From contig JAMCRH010000303.1 of NCBI GenBank assembly GCA_023380515.1, positions 1 to 33,454 on the forward strand: 33,454 bases of DNA. Reading direction: 5' to 3'. Within the stretch, counting starts at the first letter, position 1. Each line of letters opens with the position of its first letter. Under the pieces are notes generated by a model. That model saw only the letters and a program-made list of their open reading frames with translations, did not search any database and had not been told where the DNA came from. Of this stretch, positions 14,898 through 23,864 are shown piece after piece. The position numbers were made by a program, and so were the translations under genes. The stretch is from Gammaproteobacteria bacterium. Lineage in GTDB: Bacteria; Pseudomonadota; Gammaproteobacteria; Enterobacterales; Alteromonadaceae.

Positions 14898-15177
14898 CGA
14901 CAAAAAACGTCGCAGCGCAGTGGCACTTCGTTATTTTACTGGAACGGATGGTGATTCACAGCACAGCCAAATCCTTGCTCAAGGCTACGGTGATTTTGCC
15001 GAGCGCATTGTCGCCGAAGCAGCAGCCCACGATATTTATTGTCACAACGCGCCGGAGTTAGTCGCACTATTAATGCAATTGAACCCGGACGACTACCTAC
15101 CTGACTCTTTGACCCAGATCATCGCCGAGCTGGTGCTTTGGCTCTATGATGTCGCCGAAAATCATCCCGAGCGGTGA
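14890..15177 (+). CDS. FlhB C-terminal-domain-like protein (FlhB2/FhlB)
   Basis: The product is 95 residues from the ATG at 14890, which overlaps the fliK-like stop. It aligns with the cytoplasmic domain of FlhB just after the NPTH cleavage site: AVALRYF, ILAQGYGDFAERIVAEAAAHDI, then NAPELVALLMQL and LPDSLTQIIAELVLWLYD. The N-terminal membrane part and the NPTH motif itself are absent. Stand-alone proteins of this kind are known in other bacteria and can substitute for the cleaved FlhB C-terminal fragment. It is translationally coupled to the FliK-like gene. The role is likely modulation of export-substrate switching in the cytoplasm. Confidence 0.8.
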   Translation: MSDDKKRRSAVALRYFTGTDGDSQHSQILAQGYGDFAERIVAEAAAHDIYCHNAPELVALLMQLNPDDYLPDSLTQIIAELVLWLYDVAENHPER

Positions 15178-15185
15178 TGATTTTT
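15158..15185 (+). terminator. terminator overlapping the end of flhB2
   Basis: AAAATCATC and GATGATTTTT pair over a 9-bp stem with a T-run. The stop codon lies inside the structure. It would close the fliD-flhB2 unit before flhD. Confidence 0.5.
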
Positions 15186-15543
15186 CACGCTGTTGGTTAA
15201 TCACTTACAATTCTGGCTATAGACAAGAGCGAATTAACCCTCCATGATGACTAAAAATAACAATTAAAACGATATCTGCTCATAATTTAATAAACTTTTG
15301 GTGAATAATTGATCGTCGATCATCAAGTACTTAGCGATCAATCGGGGATCATTTACATAGTTAGGGGTTTCCCCCTAAATATCTTTTGTCTATATTACTA
15401 TATAAAGTAATTGTAAAGATGAAAAAAAGTCATCAAATTACTGGTAAGGGAACTGAGCACGTGATCGAGCCAGTAATACAAAATAATAAAAATAAATACT
15501 GATTGCGGTTGTCCTCCGCTCGGAGATTTGAGGAGATAGGGTT
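15186..15543 (+). promoter_or_regulatory. long AT-rich flhDC upstream region with several inverted repeats
   Basis: There is no gene in this ~360-bp stretch. It holds an odd palindrome TGATCGTCGATCA (15310-15322), further GATC-containing repeats up to 15351, TTAGGGG/CCCCTAA with a 4-nt loop (15361-15378), and ATTACTGG/CCAGTAAT (15437-15477). TTTACA (15352-15357) and CTAAAT, 17 bp apart, could be a sigma70 promoter. Near the start codon TCCTC (15512-15516) can pair with GAGGA (15530-15534), the ribosome binding site of flhD. Such a long leader fits a master regulator that receives many inputs. The individual sites are inference. Confidence 0.5.
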
Positions 15544-15846
15544 GTGTCATTTGCGAAAACATTGGAAGAGTTCCAAGAATTAAACGTGGCTTACTTGTTT
15601 TTAATGCAGCGAATGTTAGCTGAAGACCGTGAAGCAGCGATGTTTCGGTTGAAGTTAACCGCTGAAATTGCTGACTTGTTTGAGTCTTTGTCTGTGCGCG
15701 AGATTAGTTGGTTAGCCGCTCAGGGGCAGTTCATCATGCGTCCTTGTGCTGAAAACGCCCAACAGCTCGAAGCGATTTTGCGCAATAAGCGTGAAACCGG
15801 CCTGACTGAAACGCACCTAGCTATGTTAATGGCTGCAACTCGATAA
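15544..15846 (+). CDS. flhD: flagellar master regulator subunit FlhD
   Basis: The product is 100 residues from a GTG start with GAGGAG 7 nt upstream. FlhD forms an FlhD4C2 complex with FlhC that activates class II flagellar promoters with sigma70. The family pattern is clear: LEEFQELNVAYLFLMQRML, then EIADLFESLSVREISWLA and the C-terminal helix NKRETGLTETHLAML. It is followed 15 bp later by flhC. FlhDC is typical of enterics, betaproteobacteria and some Halomonas-like gammaproteobacteria; most polar-flagellate marine gammaproteobacteria use FlrA/FleQ instead, which makes this an informative gene here. Confidence 0.93.
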   Translation: MSFAKTLEEFQELNVAYLFLMQRMLAEDREAAMFRLKLTAEIADLFESLSVREISWLAAQGQFIMRPCAENAQQLEAILRNKRETGLTETHLAMLMAATR

Positions 15847-15861
15847 GACTGAACGTACATT

Positions 15862-16419
15862 ATGTCTGAGAAAAAGTTATTAGAAGAAATGAACGAGGTT
15901 AAGCTAGCCATCGAGTTGATCGAGCTAGGTGCCCGTTTACAAGTATTAGAATCTGAAGTAGCCCTGAATCGCGGGCGCTTAGTGCGTTTGTATAAAGAAG
16001 TCCGCGGTGAATCCCCCCCAAAAGGTTTGTTGCCGTTCTCAACCGACTGGTTTATGACCTGGTTGCCGAACGTGCATTCGTCGCTGTTTTATTCGATTTA
16101 TCGACAGTTGCGCGAAGATCAAGGTATCGACCGCATGCCAGCCTTTACGAAGGCCTATCGCCTATACAACGAACATATTGAAAGTACTGGTGGTGAACAA
16201 GTTCTCGGTTTAACGCGAGCTTGGACACTGTTGCGCTTTTTTGAAAGTAAAATGTTTCAGTTGAGCAAGTGCAATAGCTGTGAACTCGAGTTTGTGAACC
16301 ATGCCCATACGCCAGACGAAAATTACCAGTGCGGCATTTGTAATCCGCCATCGCGTGCAGGAAAACCTGGTCCAGAGAAGAAAAAAGCACGGAAAAGTAA
16401 GCAAGAATCTGTGATTTAG
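15862..16419 (+). CDS. flhC: flagellar master regulator subunit FlhC
   Basis: The product is 185 residues, near the usual ~190. FlhC supplies most of the DNA contacts in FlhD4C2 and binds zinc. Four Cys that can bind zinc are visible as CNSC (about residues 138-141) and CGIC (about 157-160). The helical N-terminal half contains KEVRGESPPKGLLPFSTDWF, characteristic of the family. The C-terminus is basic (KKKARKSKQ). It is cotranscribed with flhD. A sigma28-like promoter for motA begins 4 bp after its stop. Confidence 0.95.
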   Translation: MSEKKLLEEMNEVKLAIELIELGARLQVLESEVALNRGRLVRLYKEVRGESPPKGLLPFSTDWFMTWLPNVHSSLFYSIYRQLREDQGIDRMPAFTKAYRLYNEHIESTGGEQVLGLTRAWTLLRFFESKMFQLSKCNSCELEFVNHAHTPDENYQCGICNPPSRAGKPGPEKKKARKSKQESVI

Positions 16420-16422
16420 TTA

Positions 16423-16449
16423 TTAAGTTTTACCGCCACTGGCCGATAA
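16423..16449 (+). promoter_or_regulatory. sigma28 promoter of motAB
   Basis: TTAAG, 15 bases and GCCGATAA (16442-16449). The -10 octamer is perfect, and the -35 has one mismatch to TAAAG. It lies 60 bp before the motA start. Confidence 0.75.
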
Positions 16450-16508
16450 CCCCAGTAGATGCAGCCTGACAGTGTTTGCGAGCAGGCGATGATAAGAAGG
16501 GGTTCCAT

Positions 16509-17375
16509 GTGTTAGTAGCGCTCGGGTTTTTAGTAGTTACGTTTTCTGTATTCGGCGGCTTCGTGTTTGCCGGTGGTAGCCTTGGGCCATTATGGCAACC
16601 GTTCGAGATTCTTATGATCGGCGGTGCTGGCGTGGGTGCATTCATTGCAGCGAACAATGGCAAAGCGATTAAAGCGACTTTTAACGTTACCAAAAAGTTA
16701 AAAGCGAGCACCAAATACAACAAAGAAGTGTACATGGAGCTCATGTCTCTGTTGTACAAACTCCTCAACAAAATGCGCCGCGACGGTATGCTAGCCGTAG
16801 AGCGCGATATCGAAGCACCTGACGAAAGTTCAATCTTTAACGAGCATCCCATCATTCTTGAAGACGAGATGATGCGCGACTTCCTGACTGATTATCTGCG
16901 TTTAATGATCAGTGGCAACATGGACCCGCATGAGCTCGACGAGCTGATGTTGCACGAAATTGAAACCTTTGAAACCGAAGCACACGTGCCTGCCGATGCA
17001 ATTTTTAAAGTCGGTGACGCCATGCCGGCATTCGGGATCGTTGCTGCGGTACTTGGGGTAGTAAAAGCGCTGATGACCGCCGATGCGCCACCTGATGTCA
17101 TGGGTCAAATGATTGCCCACGCACTCATTGGTACCTTCCTTGGTATTTTGATGGGGTACGGTTTTATTAACCCACTGGCGAGCCGTGTTGAACGCCAAGT
17201 TGCAGAAGCAGTAAAAACGCTCCAATGTATTCGGGTCACGTTACTCGCTAGCATGGGTGGTTATGCGCCGCAGCTTGCCGTCGAATTCGGTCGTAAAGCC
17301 TTGCATACCGTAGAACGCCCAAGCTTTAACGAACTTGAAGACCACGTTCGTGGCAATAACCAAGCTGCGGAATAA
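16509..17375 (+). CDS. motA: flagellar motor stator protein MotA
   Basis: I start at the GTG at 16509, with AAGGGG 7 nt upstream. This gives MLVALGFLVVTFSVFGG, which matches the usual MotA N-terminus; an in-frame TTG upstream would add charged residues before the first membrane helix. The product is 288 residues with four TM helices. The cytoplasmic loop has the Arg and Glu that contact the rotor (RRDGMLAVERDIE), and the two functional prolines are in DAMPAFG and GFINPLASR. MotA5B2 conducts protons (or Na+) to drive rotation in the inner membrane. motB follows after 5 bp. Confidence 0.95.
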   Translation: MLVALGFLVVTFSVFGGFVFAGGSLGPLWQPFEILMIGGAGVGAFIAANNGKAIKATFNVTKKLKASTKYNKEVYMELMSLLYKLLNKMRRDGMLAVERDIEAPDESSIFNEHPIILEDEMMRDFLTDYLRLMISGNMDPHELDELMLHEIETFETEAHVPADAIFKVGDAMPAFGIVAAVLGVVKALMTADAPPDVMGQMIAHALIGTFLGILMGYGFINPLASRVERQVAEAVKTLQCIRVTLLASMGGYAPQLAVEFGRKALHTVERPSFNELEDHVRGNNQAAE

Positions 17376-17380
17376 CCGGT

Positions 17381-18304
17381 ATGGCAAATAACGACCGTCG
17401 CCCCATTGTCATTCGCCGCAAGAAGGTGGTTCACAAGCACCATGGTGGCTCGTGGAAAATAGCCTTAGCGGATTTTATGACGGCTTTAATGGCGCTGTTT
17501 TTGGTCATGTGGATATTATCCATGGCCAGTGAAGAGCAGCGACAAGGGGTGTCGGAGTACTTCCGTGCGCCGTTAGCCGTGGCAATGGCGGGTGGTGACC
17601 GAATGACTTCTGCCAGCAATGTCATTCATGGCGGTGGTCCAGACCCCATGCATGCAGAGGGTGAGCAAGCGCGCATTGATTATCGCATGGAAACTCGTCC
17701 CGCCGACGTCCGTCGTCACTTCCAAAATATTCAGCGGCAAATTGAGCAAGCGATTCAAGACGACCCGGTTTTACGTCAGTTGCGCCCTCAGTTGCGCCTT
17801 GATCTGACCCGCGAAGGCTTGCGAATTCAGCTGATGGACACAGAACAACGGCCAATGTTCGAAGTGGGCAGTGCCAAAGTAGCACCCTATATGGAGCGCT
17901 TGTTGCGTACACTTGCCCCAATTATTAACCAAGTCGAGAACAAGCTGACGATTACTGGCCACACCGATAGCTTGCCTTATGCAGGTGGTTATTCAGGCTA
18001 CAGTAACTGGGAGCTTTCTGCTGATCGAGCCAACGCTTCGCGCCGTGAGTTGATTGCGGGCGGTCTGGAGCCAGACAAACTGATTTCGATTTCTGGTGTT
18101 GCCGATCGCATTCCATTAACCGGCGTAGAGCCACGTGACCCGATGAACCGTCGCATTACGTTAGTCTTGCATACGCAGCAGTCGGCGGAATTTATTCAAC
18201 GCCAGGGACTGTTGCCGGGTGACGAAGAAGCTTTCCAACAGTTACTTGAGTCCGAGCTTGATGAAGCGACCTTAGAAGGCAGCATGAGTCAGTTTTTCCT
18301 CTAA
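17381..18304 (+). CDS. motB: flagellar motor stator protein MotB
   Basis: The product is 307 residues. A basic N-terminus (RRKKVVHKHHGGSWKIA) is followed by one TM helix with the ion-carrying Asp at residue 31 (ALADFMTALMALFLVMWIL). The periplasmic plug region follows it. The C-terminal OmpA-like peptidoglycan-binding domain is clear (ITGHTDSLPY, NWELSADRANASRREL, then RRITLVL). It anchors the stator to the cell wall. The sequence VM/WIL in the TM resembles H+-type stators, but this is not decisive. Confidence 0.96.
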   Translation: MANNDRRPIVIRRKKVVHKHHGGSWKIALADFMTALMALFLVMWILSMASEEQRQGVSEYFRAPLAVAMAGGDRMTSASNVIHGGGPDPMHAEGEQARIDYRMETRPADVRRHFQNIQRQIEQAIQDDPVLRQLRPQLRLDLTREGLRIQLMDTEQRPMFEVGSAKVAPYMERLLRTLAPIINQVENKLTITGHTDSLPYAGGYSGYSNWELSADRANASRRELIAGGLEPDKLISISGVADRIPLTGVEPRDPMNRRITLVLHTQQSAEFIQRQGLLPGDEEAFQQLLESELDEATLEGSMSQFFL

Positions 18305-18322
18305 AACACCTCCTTTCGATTG

Positions 18323-18352
18323 AAAAGCGCCCTTAAACCGGCGCTTTTTTTC
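18323..18352 (+). terminator. terminator after motB
   Basis: AAAAGCGCC and GGCGCTTTTTT form a GC-rich stem with a short loop and a run of eight T. It separates flhDC-motAB from the flhB unit. Confidence 0.88.
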
Positions 18353-18421
18353 CATTCAAAAACATTTGTGCTCTGCGACAATAGCAGCTAACTCCCGAAT
18401 AGTGCCTGAACAAGAGCGAGC

Positions 18422-19594
18422 ATGGCTGAGCAAAGTACAAGCGACGATTCCGAAAAAACAGAACCCGCCACACCCCGAAGGTTGCAAAAAGCTCGGGAAG
18501 AAGGCCAGGTTGCTCGATCGCGCGAACTTACCACCTTTGTGCTTTTGCTTGGCGGGCTGATTGGTCTTTGGGGCATGGGGTCGGTGCTGTATTCACAAGT
18601 TGGCTTTGTGATGGAACAGTCATTTTTGTTTGAGCGGCAACAAGCCTTTGAAGTGGGTCCCATGCTCATGAATGTGCTGTTGTTGGCGCGCACGGCATTA
18701 CTAGTGTTGATGCCCTTGTTCATGTTGATGGTTGTCTTGGCTTTAGTGGCACCGGCGTTACTTGGCGGTTGGGTGGTTTCTGCGAAAGGCATGAAGCCAC
18801 AATTGTCGAAATTAAACCCGGCGAAAGGGTTAAAGCGAATCCTTTCGAGTCAGGCCTTAGCGGAACTTGGCAAGGCGATTGCGAAAACGTTGCTGGTAGG
18901 TGGTGTTTTGGTGGTCTTCTTAATGTCGCGCCACGGTGAGTACATGAACTTAATGCAGCAGCCGGTGCAGCAAGCGCTTGCAAATGCATTGCAGCTGGCG
19001 GCGCAAGCGGCATTGTTAATGGTACTGACGCTGATCGTCGTGGTGTTGATTGACGTGCCATACCAGCTTTACAGCCATGCCAAGAAACTGAAGATGACGA
19101 AAGACGAAGTGAAGCGAGAGCACAAAGAAACCGAAGGTGACCCGCATGTCAAAGCACGAATTCGTCAGCAGCAACAAGCCATGTCGCGCAATCGGATGAT
19201 GTCGAAAGTACCCGAAGCGAACGTTGTTATTACGAACCCGACGCATTATGCGGTGGCATTGCAGTATGACGAGCTCAGCATGAGTGCGCCGCGAGTTGTG
19301 GCTAAAGGTGCCGATGCTGTGGCTGCGAAAATTCGAGAATTAGCGAGCGAGCACCAAGTGCCAATGCTCGAAGCGCCGGCCTTAGCGCGGGCTCTGTACT
19401 TTAATGTGGAATTAGATCGGGAAATTCCCGGAACTCTGTATACTGCGGTCGCTGAAGTATTGGCTTGGGCATTCCGTTTGAAACAAGTGAAAAGTGGTCG
19501 CGGCGAAGTTCCGCCGAAACCAAAGGCGTTAGATGTGCCGAAACAGATGTCGGAAGGCAAAGTACATCCACGCCAGCAGGAGGATAGCGAATGA
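18422..19594 (+). CDS. flhB: flagellar export gate protein FlhB
   Basis: The product is 390 residues. Four TM helices (about residues 36-60, 88-115, 150-168 and 190-212) are followed by the cytoplasmic domain with the self-cleaving NPTH motif at residues 272-275. FlhB sits at the export gate and changes specificity after FliK contact. The N-terminus is the usual hydrophilic SEKTEPATPRRLQKAREEGQVARS. It overlaps flhA by 4 bp (ATGA), and a strong terminator stands upstream, so it begins its own transcription unit. No clear promoter consensus is visible in the 70-bp gap. Confidence 0.97.
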   Translation: MAEQSTSDDSEKTEPATPRRLQKAREEGQVARSRELTTFVLLLGGLIGLWGMGSVLYSQVGFVMEQSFLFERQQAFEVGPMLMNVLLLARTALLVLMPLFMLMVVLALVAPALLGGWVVSAKGMKPQLSKLNPAKGLKRILSSQALAELGKAIAKTLLVGGVLVVFLMSRHGEYMNLMQQPVQQALANALQLAAQAALLMVLTLIVVVLIDVPYQLYSHAKKLKMTKDEVKREHKETEGDPHVKARIRQQQQAMSRNRMMSKVPEANVVITNPTHYAVALQYDELSMSAPRVVAKGADAVAAKIRELASEHQVPMLEAPALARALYFNVELDREIPGTLYTAVAEVLAWAFRLKQVKSGRGEVPPKPKALDVPKQMSEGKVHPRQQEDSE

Positions 19595-21678
19595 AAGGTT
19601 TCCAGCTGACCCTGGGACAATTAGGCAAAACACTCGACGGGCGCATGCAGCTGTTCATCGGGCCAGTTTTGATCCTGCTGATCTTGGCCATGATGGTCTT
19701 GCCATTGCCGCCATTTGTGCTCGATATGTTGTTTACTTTCAATATCGCCTTAGCCCTGATGGTTTTGTTAGTCAGCATGTTTGCCGAAAAGCCGCTCGAC
19801 TTCGCTGCTTTCCCAGCAGTTTTGCTCTTCACCACCTTGTTGCGATTGTCGTTAAACGTGGCCTCGACGCGTGTCGTATTGATGGAAGGTCACAATGGTG
19901 GCGACGCTGCTGGTAAGGTTATTGAATCGTTTGGCCAGTTCTTAGTTGGCGGTAATTTCGCTGTCGGTTTGGTGGTCTTCCTGATCCTCGTCATTATCAA
20001 CTTCATGGTTATCACCAAGGGAGCGGGCCGGATTGCTGAAGTTGGTGCGCGCTTTATGCTCGACGCTATGCCAGGCAAGCAAATGGCGATTGACGCCGAC
20101 CTCAACGCGGGTCTGATTGGTGAAGAAGAAGCTAAACGTCGTCGTCAAGAAGTTGGCCAAGAAGCTGACTTTTACGGTTCAATGGACGGTGCTAGTAAGT
20201 TCGTTCGTGGTGACGCGGTTGCCGGCTTGGTGATCATGGTGGTAAATATCATCGGTGGTTTGATGATAGGTACCATGCAGCACGACTTGAGTTTCTCACA
20301 AGCGAGTCATACCTACATTCTGTTGGCAATTGGTGACGGTCTTGTTGCGCAAATTCCAGCGTTAGTGATTTCTACAGCAGCAGGTGTCACGGTGTCGCGG
20401 GTCAACACTGAGCAAGATGTTGGCGCGCAAATGGTCAGCCAGCTGTTTGTGAACCCGAAAGTCATGATTCTTGCGGCCTGTGTGATTGGCTTGCTCGGTA
20501 TGGTGCCGGGTATGCCGAATTTTGTGTTCTTGTTATTCACTGCCGGCTTAGGTTTTATGGCGTGGCAGCTCATGAAAAAGCAAAAACTTGCAGCGGCTGC
20601 GGCAGCGCACGTGGAAAAACCGCCGGTGGCGCAATTTGAGTCCCCGGAAGCGACCTGGGCCGACGTTCAATTAGTTGATACGTTGGGGATGGAAGTTGGG
20701 CACCGTCTAATTTCGTTGGTCGACGACCGTCAACAAGGCGAACTTCTTGGCCGCATTAAGAGTGTACGGAAGAAATTTGCTCAAGACGTCGGCTTCTTGC
20801 CGCCCGTGGTACACATTCGCGACAACCTTGAACTGAATCCGAACACCTATGTGATTACGCTGAAAGGTGGCGAGGTTGGTCGTGCAGAAATTTACCCGGA
20901 GAAATGGTTAGCGATTAATCCGGGGCAAATTACCGGTGAAGTTCAAGGTATCGCGACGACGGATCCAGCATTTGGCCTCGACGCCGTTTGGATTGATGCG
21001 AGCGAGCGCGAGCATGCACAAATTTATGGTTACACAGTGGTCGATGCGAGCACTGTGGTGGCGACACATTTGAACCATTTACTGCAACGTTTTGCCAGTG
21101 AGCTTCTCGGTCGTCAGGAAGTTCAGCAGCTTGTCGACAAGTTGGCTGAAGAGAATAAAGCCTTGGTTGAAGACGTGGTACCGAAGTGCGCAACGCTCAC
21201 CGTGCTGCAGCGAATTTTGCAAAACTTGCTCGATGAAGAAGTTTCTATTCGTGACATGCGTACCATATTTGATACCCTTGCAGAGTTTGAAGGGCAGAAT
21301 GTTGATGCCCACGAGTTAACGGCGCAGGTGCGTTTGGCCTTGGGTCGGGCGATTACCCAGAAATGGTTCGGTGGCGCCAAAGAGCTGCACGTGATTGGCT
21401 TAGACGTGCGCCTAGAAAATGTCTTAATGCAGGCCATGACGAGTGGCGGGGCTCTTGAGCCAGGCTTAGCGGCGACACTGCAACGAGAGTCTGCGAATGC
21501 GTTGCAAATGCAAGAAAACATGGGCGAGCCGCCAGTGCTCGTGGTCCAACATAGCTTGCGACCGTTAATTGCGAATTTCTTGCGCCGTCAACTGCGTTAT
21601 TTAGTGGTGATGTCGCAGGCGGAAATTCCGGATGACCGGACCATGAAAATCACCGCCATGATTGGAGAGAGTAAATGA
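19591..21678 (+). CDS. flhA: flagellar export gate protein FlhA
   Basis: The product is 695 residues, the normal family length. The N-terminal ~320 residues hold about eight TM helices with the conserved FHIPEP-type signature region (RLSLNVASTRVVLM and KGAGRIAEVGARFMLDAMPGKQMAIDADL). The C-terminal ~340 residues form the nonameric cytoplasmic ring that docks chaperone-substrate complexes. The start codon overlaps the flhB stop, and the end overlaps flhF by 4 bp, so the four genes flhB-flhA-flhF-flhG are translationally chained. Confidence 0.98.
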   Translation: MKGFQLTLGQLGKTLDGRMQLFIGPVLILLILAMMVLPLPPFVLDMLFTFNIALALMVLLVSMFAEKPLDFAAFPAVLLFTTLLRLSLNVASTRVVLMEGHNGGDAAGKVIESFGQFLVGGNFAVGLVVFLILVIINFMVITKGAGRIAEVGARFMLDAMPGKQMAIDADLNAGLIGEEEAKRRRQEVGQEADFYGSMDGASKFVRGDAVAGLVIMVVNIIGGLMIGTMQHDLSFSQASHTYILLAIGDGLVAQIPALVISTAAGVTVSRVNTEQDVGAQMVSQLFVNPKVMILAACVIGLLGMVPGMPNFVFLLFTAGLGFMAWQLMKKQKLAAAAAAHVEKPPVAQFESPEATWADVQLVDTLGMEVGHRLISLVDDRQQGELLGRIKSVRKKFAQDVGFLPPVVHIRDNLELNPNTYVITLKGGEVGRAEIYPEKWLAINPGQITGEVQGIATTDPAFGLDAVWIDASEREHAQIYGYTVVDASTVVATHLNHLLQRFASELLGRQEVQQLVDKLAEENKALVEDVVPKCATLTVLQRILQNLLDEEVSIRDMRTIFDTLAEFEGQNVDAHELTAQVRLALGRAITQKWFGGAKELHVIGLDVRLENVLMQAMTSGGALEPGLAATLQRESANALQMQENMGEPPVLVVQHSLRPLIANFLRRQLRYLVVMSQAEIPDDRTMKITAMIGESK

Positions 21679-23864
21679 GTGTAAGGCGCTTTGTAGCGGC
21701 CAACAACCGAGAAGCTATGAAGCAAGTGCGCGATGCACTTGGCACAGATGCCTTGATTTTGTCGTCGAAGGCGACGGATGACGGCTATGAAATTCTGGCC
21801 ATGGTCGAGGAAGAGCTCGAAGAAAAGGTTGCGGAAGTCGATGCGCCACCACAAGATTTTGCGGCCCTTGCTCAGCGCTTATTACATGAAGTGAATGACA
21901 TGCGGCGGATGCTGCAAAACGGGCAAGGAGCGGGCAAGGCATCGGCAAGCAGCTCAGCCATGTCCTCTGCTAGAACCATGCCAAAGCATGCAGTGCAAGA
22001 ACTCGCGGCAATTATGCAACATGCCGGCTTTTCGACACACCTTATTCGTGAGTTAGTGGGCCAAATTTCGCCGCAAGAGCGTCATGTGCGTAGTTGGTTG
22101 CAACGTGAACTTCAGCAACGTTTACTACAACCTGAATTTCCCGCCGAATTATTTCAAGACGGCGTATTGGCTTTAGTCGGTCCAACTGGCGTCGGTAAAA
22201 CCACCACAACTGCGAAACTGGCTGCAAATTACGTCATGCAGTTTGGTTCCGAGTCGCTGCTTTTAGTCACTACCGATAATTACCGGGTTGCCGCGCGCGA
22301 GCAGCTGAAAGTCTATGCCAGCCTGCTCGATGTTGACATGTATGCATTGGAAGAAGGTGAGTCGCTCGACAAGCTCGCTGAACAAATTAAAGGCAAACGC
22401 TTGGTGTTGATCGACACCATAGGCATGAGTCAGCGCGACCAACGCTTAACGAACCGGATTGCTGAACTGCAAGCAACAAAGGCTGCGGATGTGCCGTCGA
22501 CGCGTTTGGTCTTGTTGTTGAATACGGCTAGCCAGCTCGGCTCGCTGAATGAAACGGTCGAGCGCTTTCAAGCCTCAGCCCGCGCTGCCGGCAATCAAAT
22601 TCGTGACTGTATTTTGTCGAAAGTTGATGAGTCTGTCTGTTTAGGCGCGGCGCTCGATGTTGTGATTCGTCATGGCCTGACCGTTCATTTTGTTGCCAAC
22701 GGCCAGCGGGTGCCTGAAGATCTTGAGCTGGTTGATCCAGCCCAATTAGTTGCGCAAGCGTTACCGGAGCTAAGTGCGGAAGATCTCGACTTCAGCCAAT
22801 GGCTGCAAAGTTTTATGCCGGCGTCGACGGTGCAACCAGCCCAACGGACATTACAAACGCAGGGTCAGACGGTTTCGCACATTTATCAGCAACTGAGTCA
22901 GCTCTTACCAGGATTTTCTGCGCTCGAATCGCTTTGGCAGCTTAGTGAGCAGTCGCCGCAAGAGCAAGCCTCGTTGTATCATCGTTGGCTGCATCAGGCT
23001 CACGAATGTATGGCGACGGTGCAGGCGAACGCAATTCTTTGGATTCAAGACAAGCCAGTCAGTGGGCGCAATTGGCGATTACCGAATCTTGCGCTTGGTA
23101 GCGACGCTGAACTGTTACCTTTGCCACTTACCGAACAATTGAGCCCAGTGCACTATGCGCAGGCGCTCGAGTTAAAGCGCCATGTGTTTGCGAGCTTGCC
23201 CGCAAACGAGACGTTACATGAGCTTGCTGCCCAGCATCAACATTGGCTTGCGGTACTCAATCGTAATCATCGGGTTTGGCATGAAAGCAGCGATGGTTGG
23301 CTACGCCAGTCGGTGTTGCAACTGCGCGACACGTTAGAGCCGATGCCGCGTCAAGCGATTCGCTATCGTGGCGAAGCCGCACATTTACATTTGCAACGTG
23401 GGCATGTGCGCTTGCAGCAGGAAGACTTTGCGGTTGAATTGGTTTATGGTGAAGTTCGACTCGATGGCAAGAAGACTGTGATCGTTCGCCGCTTTTGGGT
23501 GCTGCCTGCGGGTTTAACCGAAGCCACACAGCTGAGTTTAATTCGCCAGCAATTGTTGAGTGATGAAATCGCTAGCTTAACGCGTTTTGTGCAAGGTCAG
23601 TTGACCCCAGAAGATCTGCAGAATATGCCAGTTGACGTTGCCACGATGCTAGCGACAACGTTAGCTGCGACGGCTTTGTATCTTGAGCAAAGTCGCGAAC
23701 CGGAAGCGGGCGTGCTGCGGGGCCGACTGTTTGCCTTAGCTGGCAAGCGCGGTAAAGCGAATGCGCGTAAATTAGCTCAAGGTGTTCTACAGTTATTTAG
23801 AACCAGTGCCGCTTTGCGAGTGATGTCGTTAGGTGCCAGTAATCAACAAGAGGTGGCTTCGTGA
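21675..23864 (+). CDS. flhF: FlhF SRP-type GTPase with long C-terminal extension
   Basis: FlhF recruits the first flagellar ring components to the pole. Residues 1-85 are the basic B domain. Residues about 105-362 are the N and G domains, with P-loop GPTGVGKTTTTAK (169-181), DNYRVAAREQL, DTIGMSQRDQR (247-257; the family has DTAG) and SKVDES (315-320). FlhF is usually 360-500 residues; this one is 729. The extra ~355 residues (about 375-729) have no motif I recognise: helical, rich in Gln, Leu, His and Trp, with a beta-like centre (HLHLQRGHVRLQQEDFAVELVYG). The reading frame, codon use and junctions give no sign of frameshift. The extension may be a lineage-specific domain. Confidence 0.93.
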   Translation: MSVRRFVAANNREAMKQVRDALGTDALILSSKATDDGYEILAMVEEELEEKVAEVDAPPQDFAALAQRLLHEVNDMRRMLQNGQGAGKASASSSAMSSARTMPKHAVQELAAIMQHAGFSTHLIRELVGQISPQERHVRSWLQRELQQRLLQPEFPAELFQDGVLALVGPTGVGKTTTTAKLAANYVMQFGSESLLLVTTDNYRVAAREQLKVYASLLDVDMYALEEGESLDKLAEQIKGKRLVLIDTIGMSQRDQRLTNRIAELQATKAADVPSTRLVLLLNTASQLGSLNETVERFQASARAAGNQIRDCILSKVDESVCLGAALDVVIRHGLTVHFVANGQRVPEDLELVDPAQLVAQALPELSAEDLDFSQWLQSFMPASTVQPAQRTLQTQGQTVSHIYQQLSQLLPGFSALESLWQLSEQSPQEQASLYHRWLHQAHECMATVQANAILWIQDKPVSGRNWRLPNLALGSDAELLPLPLTEQLSPVHYAQALELKRHVFASLPANETLHELAAQHQHWLAVLNRNHRVWHESSDGWLRQSVLQLRDTLEPMPRQAIRYRGEAAHLHLQRGHVRLQQEDFAVELVYGEVRLDGKKTVIVRRFWVLPAGLTEATQLSLIRQQLLSDEIASLTRFVQGQLTPEDLQNMPVDVATMLATTLAATALYLEQSREPEAGVLRGRLFALAGKRGKANARKLAQGVLQLFRTSAALRVMSLGASNQQEVAS

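Noticed and set aside
15361..15378. TTAGGGG...CCCCTAA as a terminator
   Set aside because: It lies within the putative flhDC promoter spacer and has no T-tract directly after it; more likely an operator or promoter-embedded repeat.
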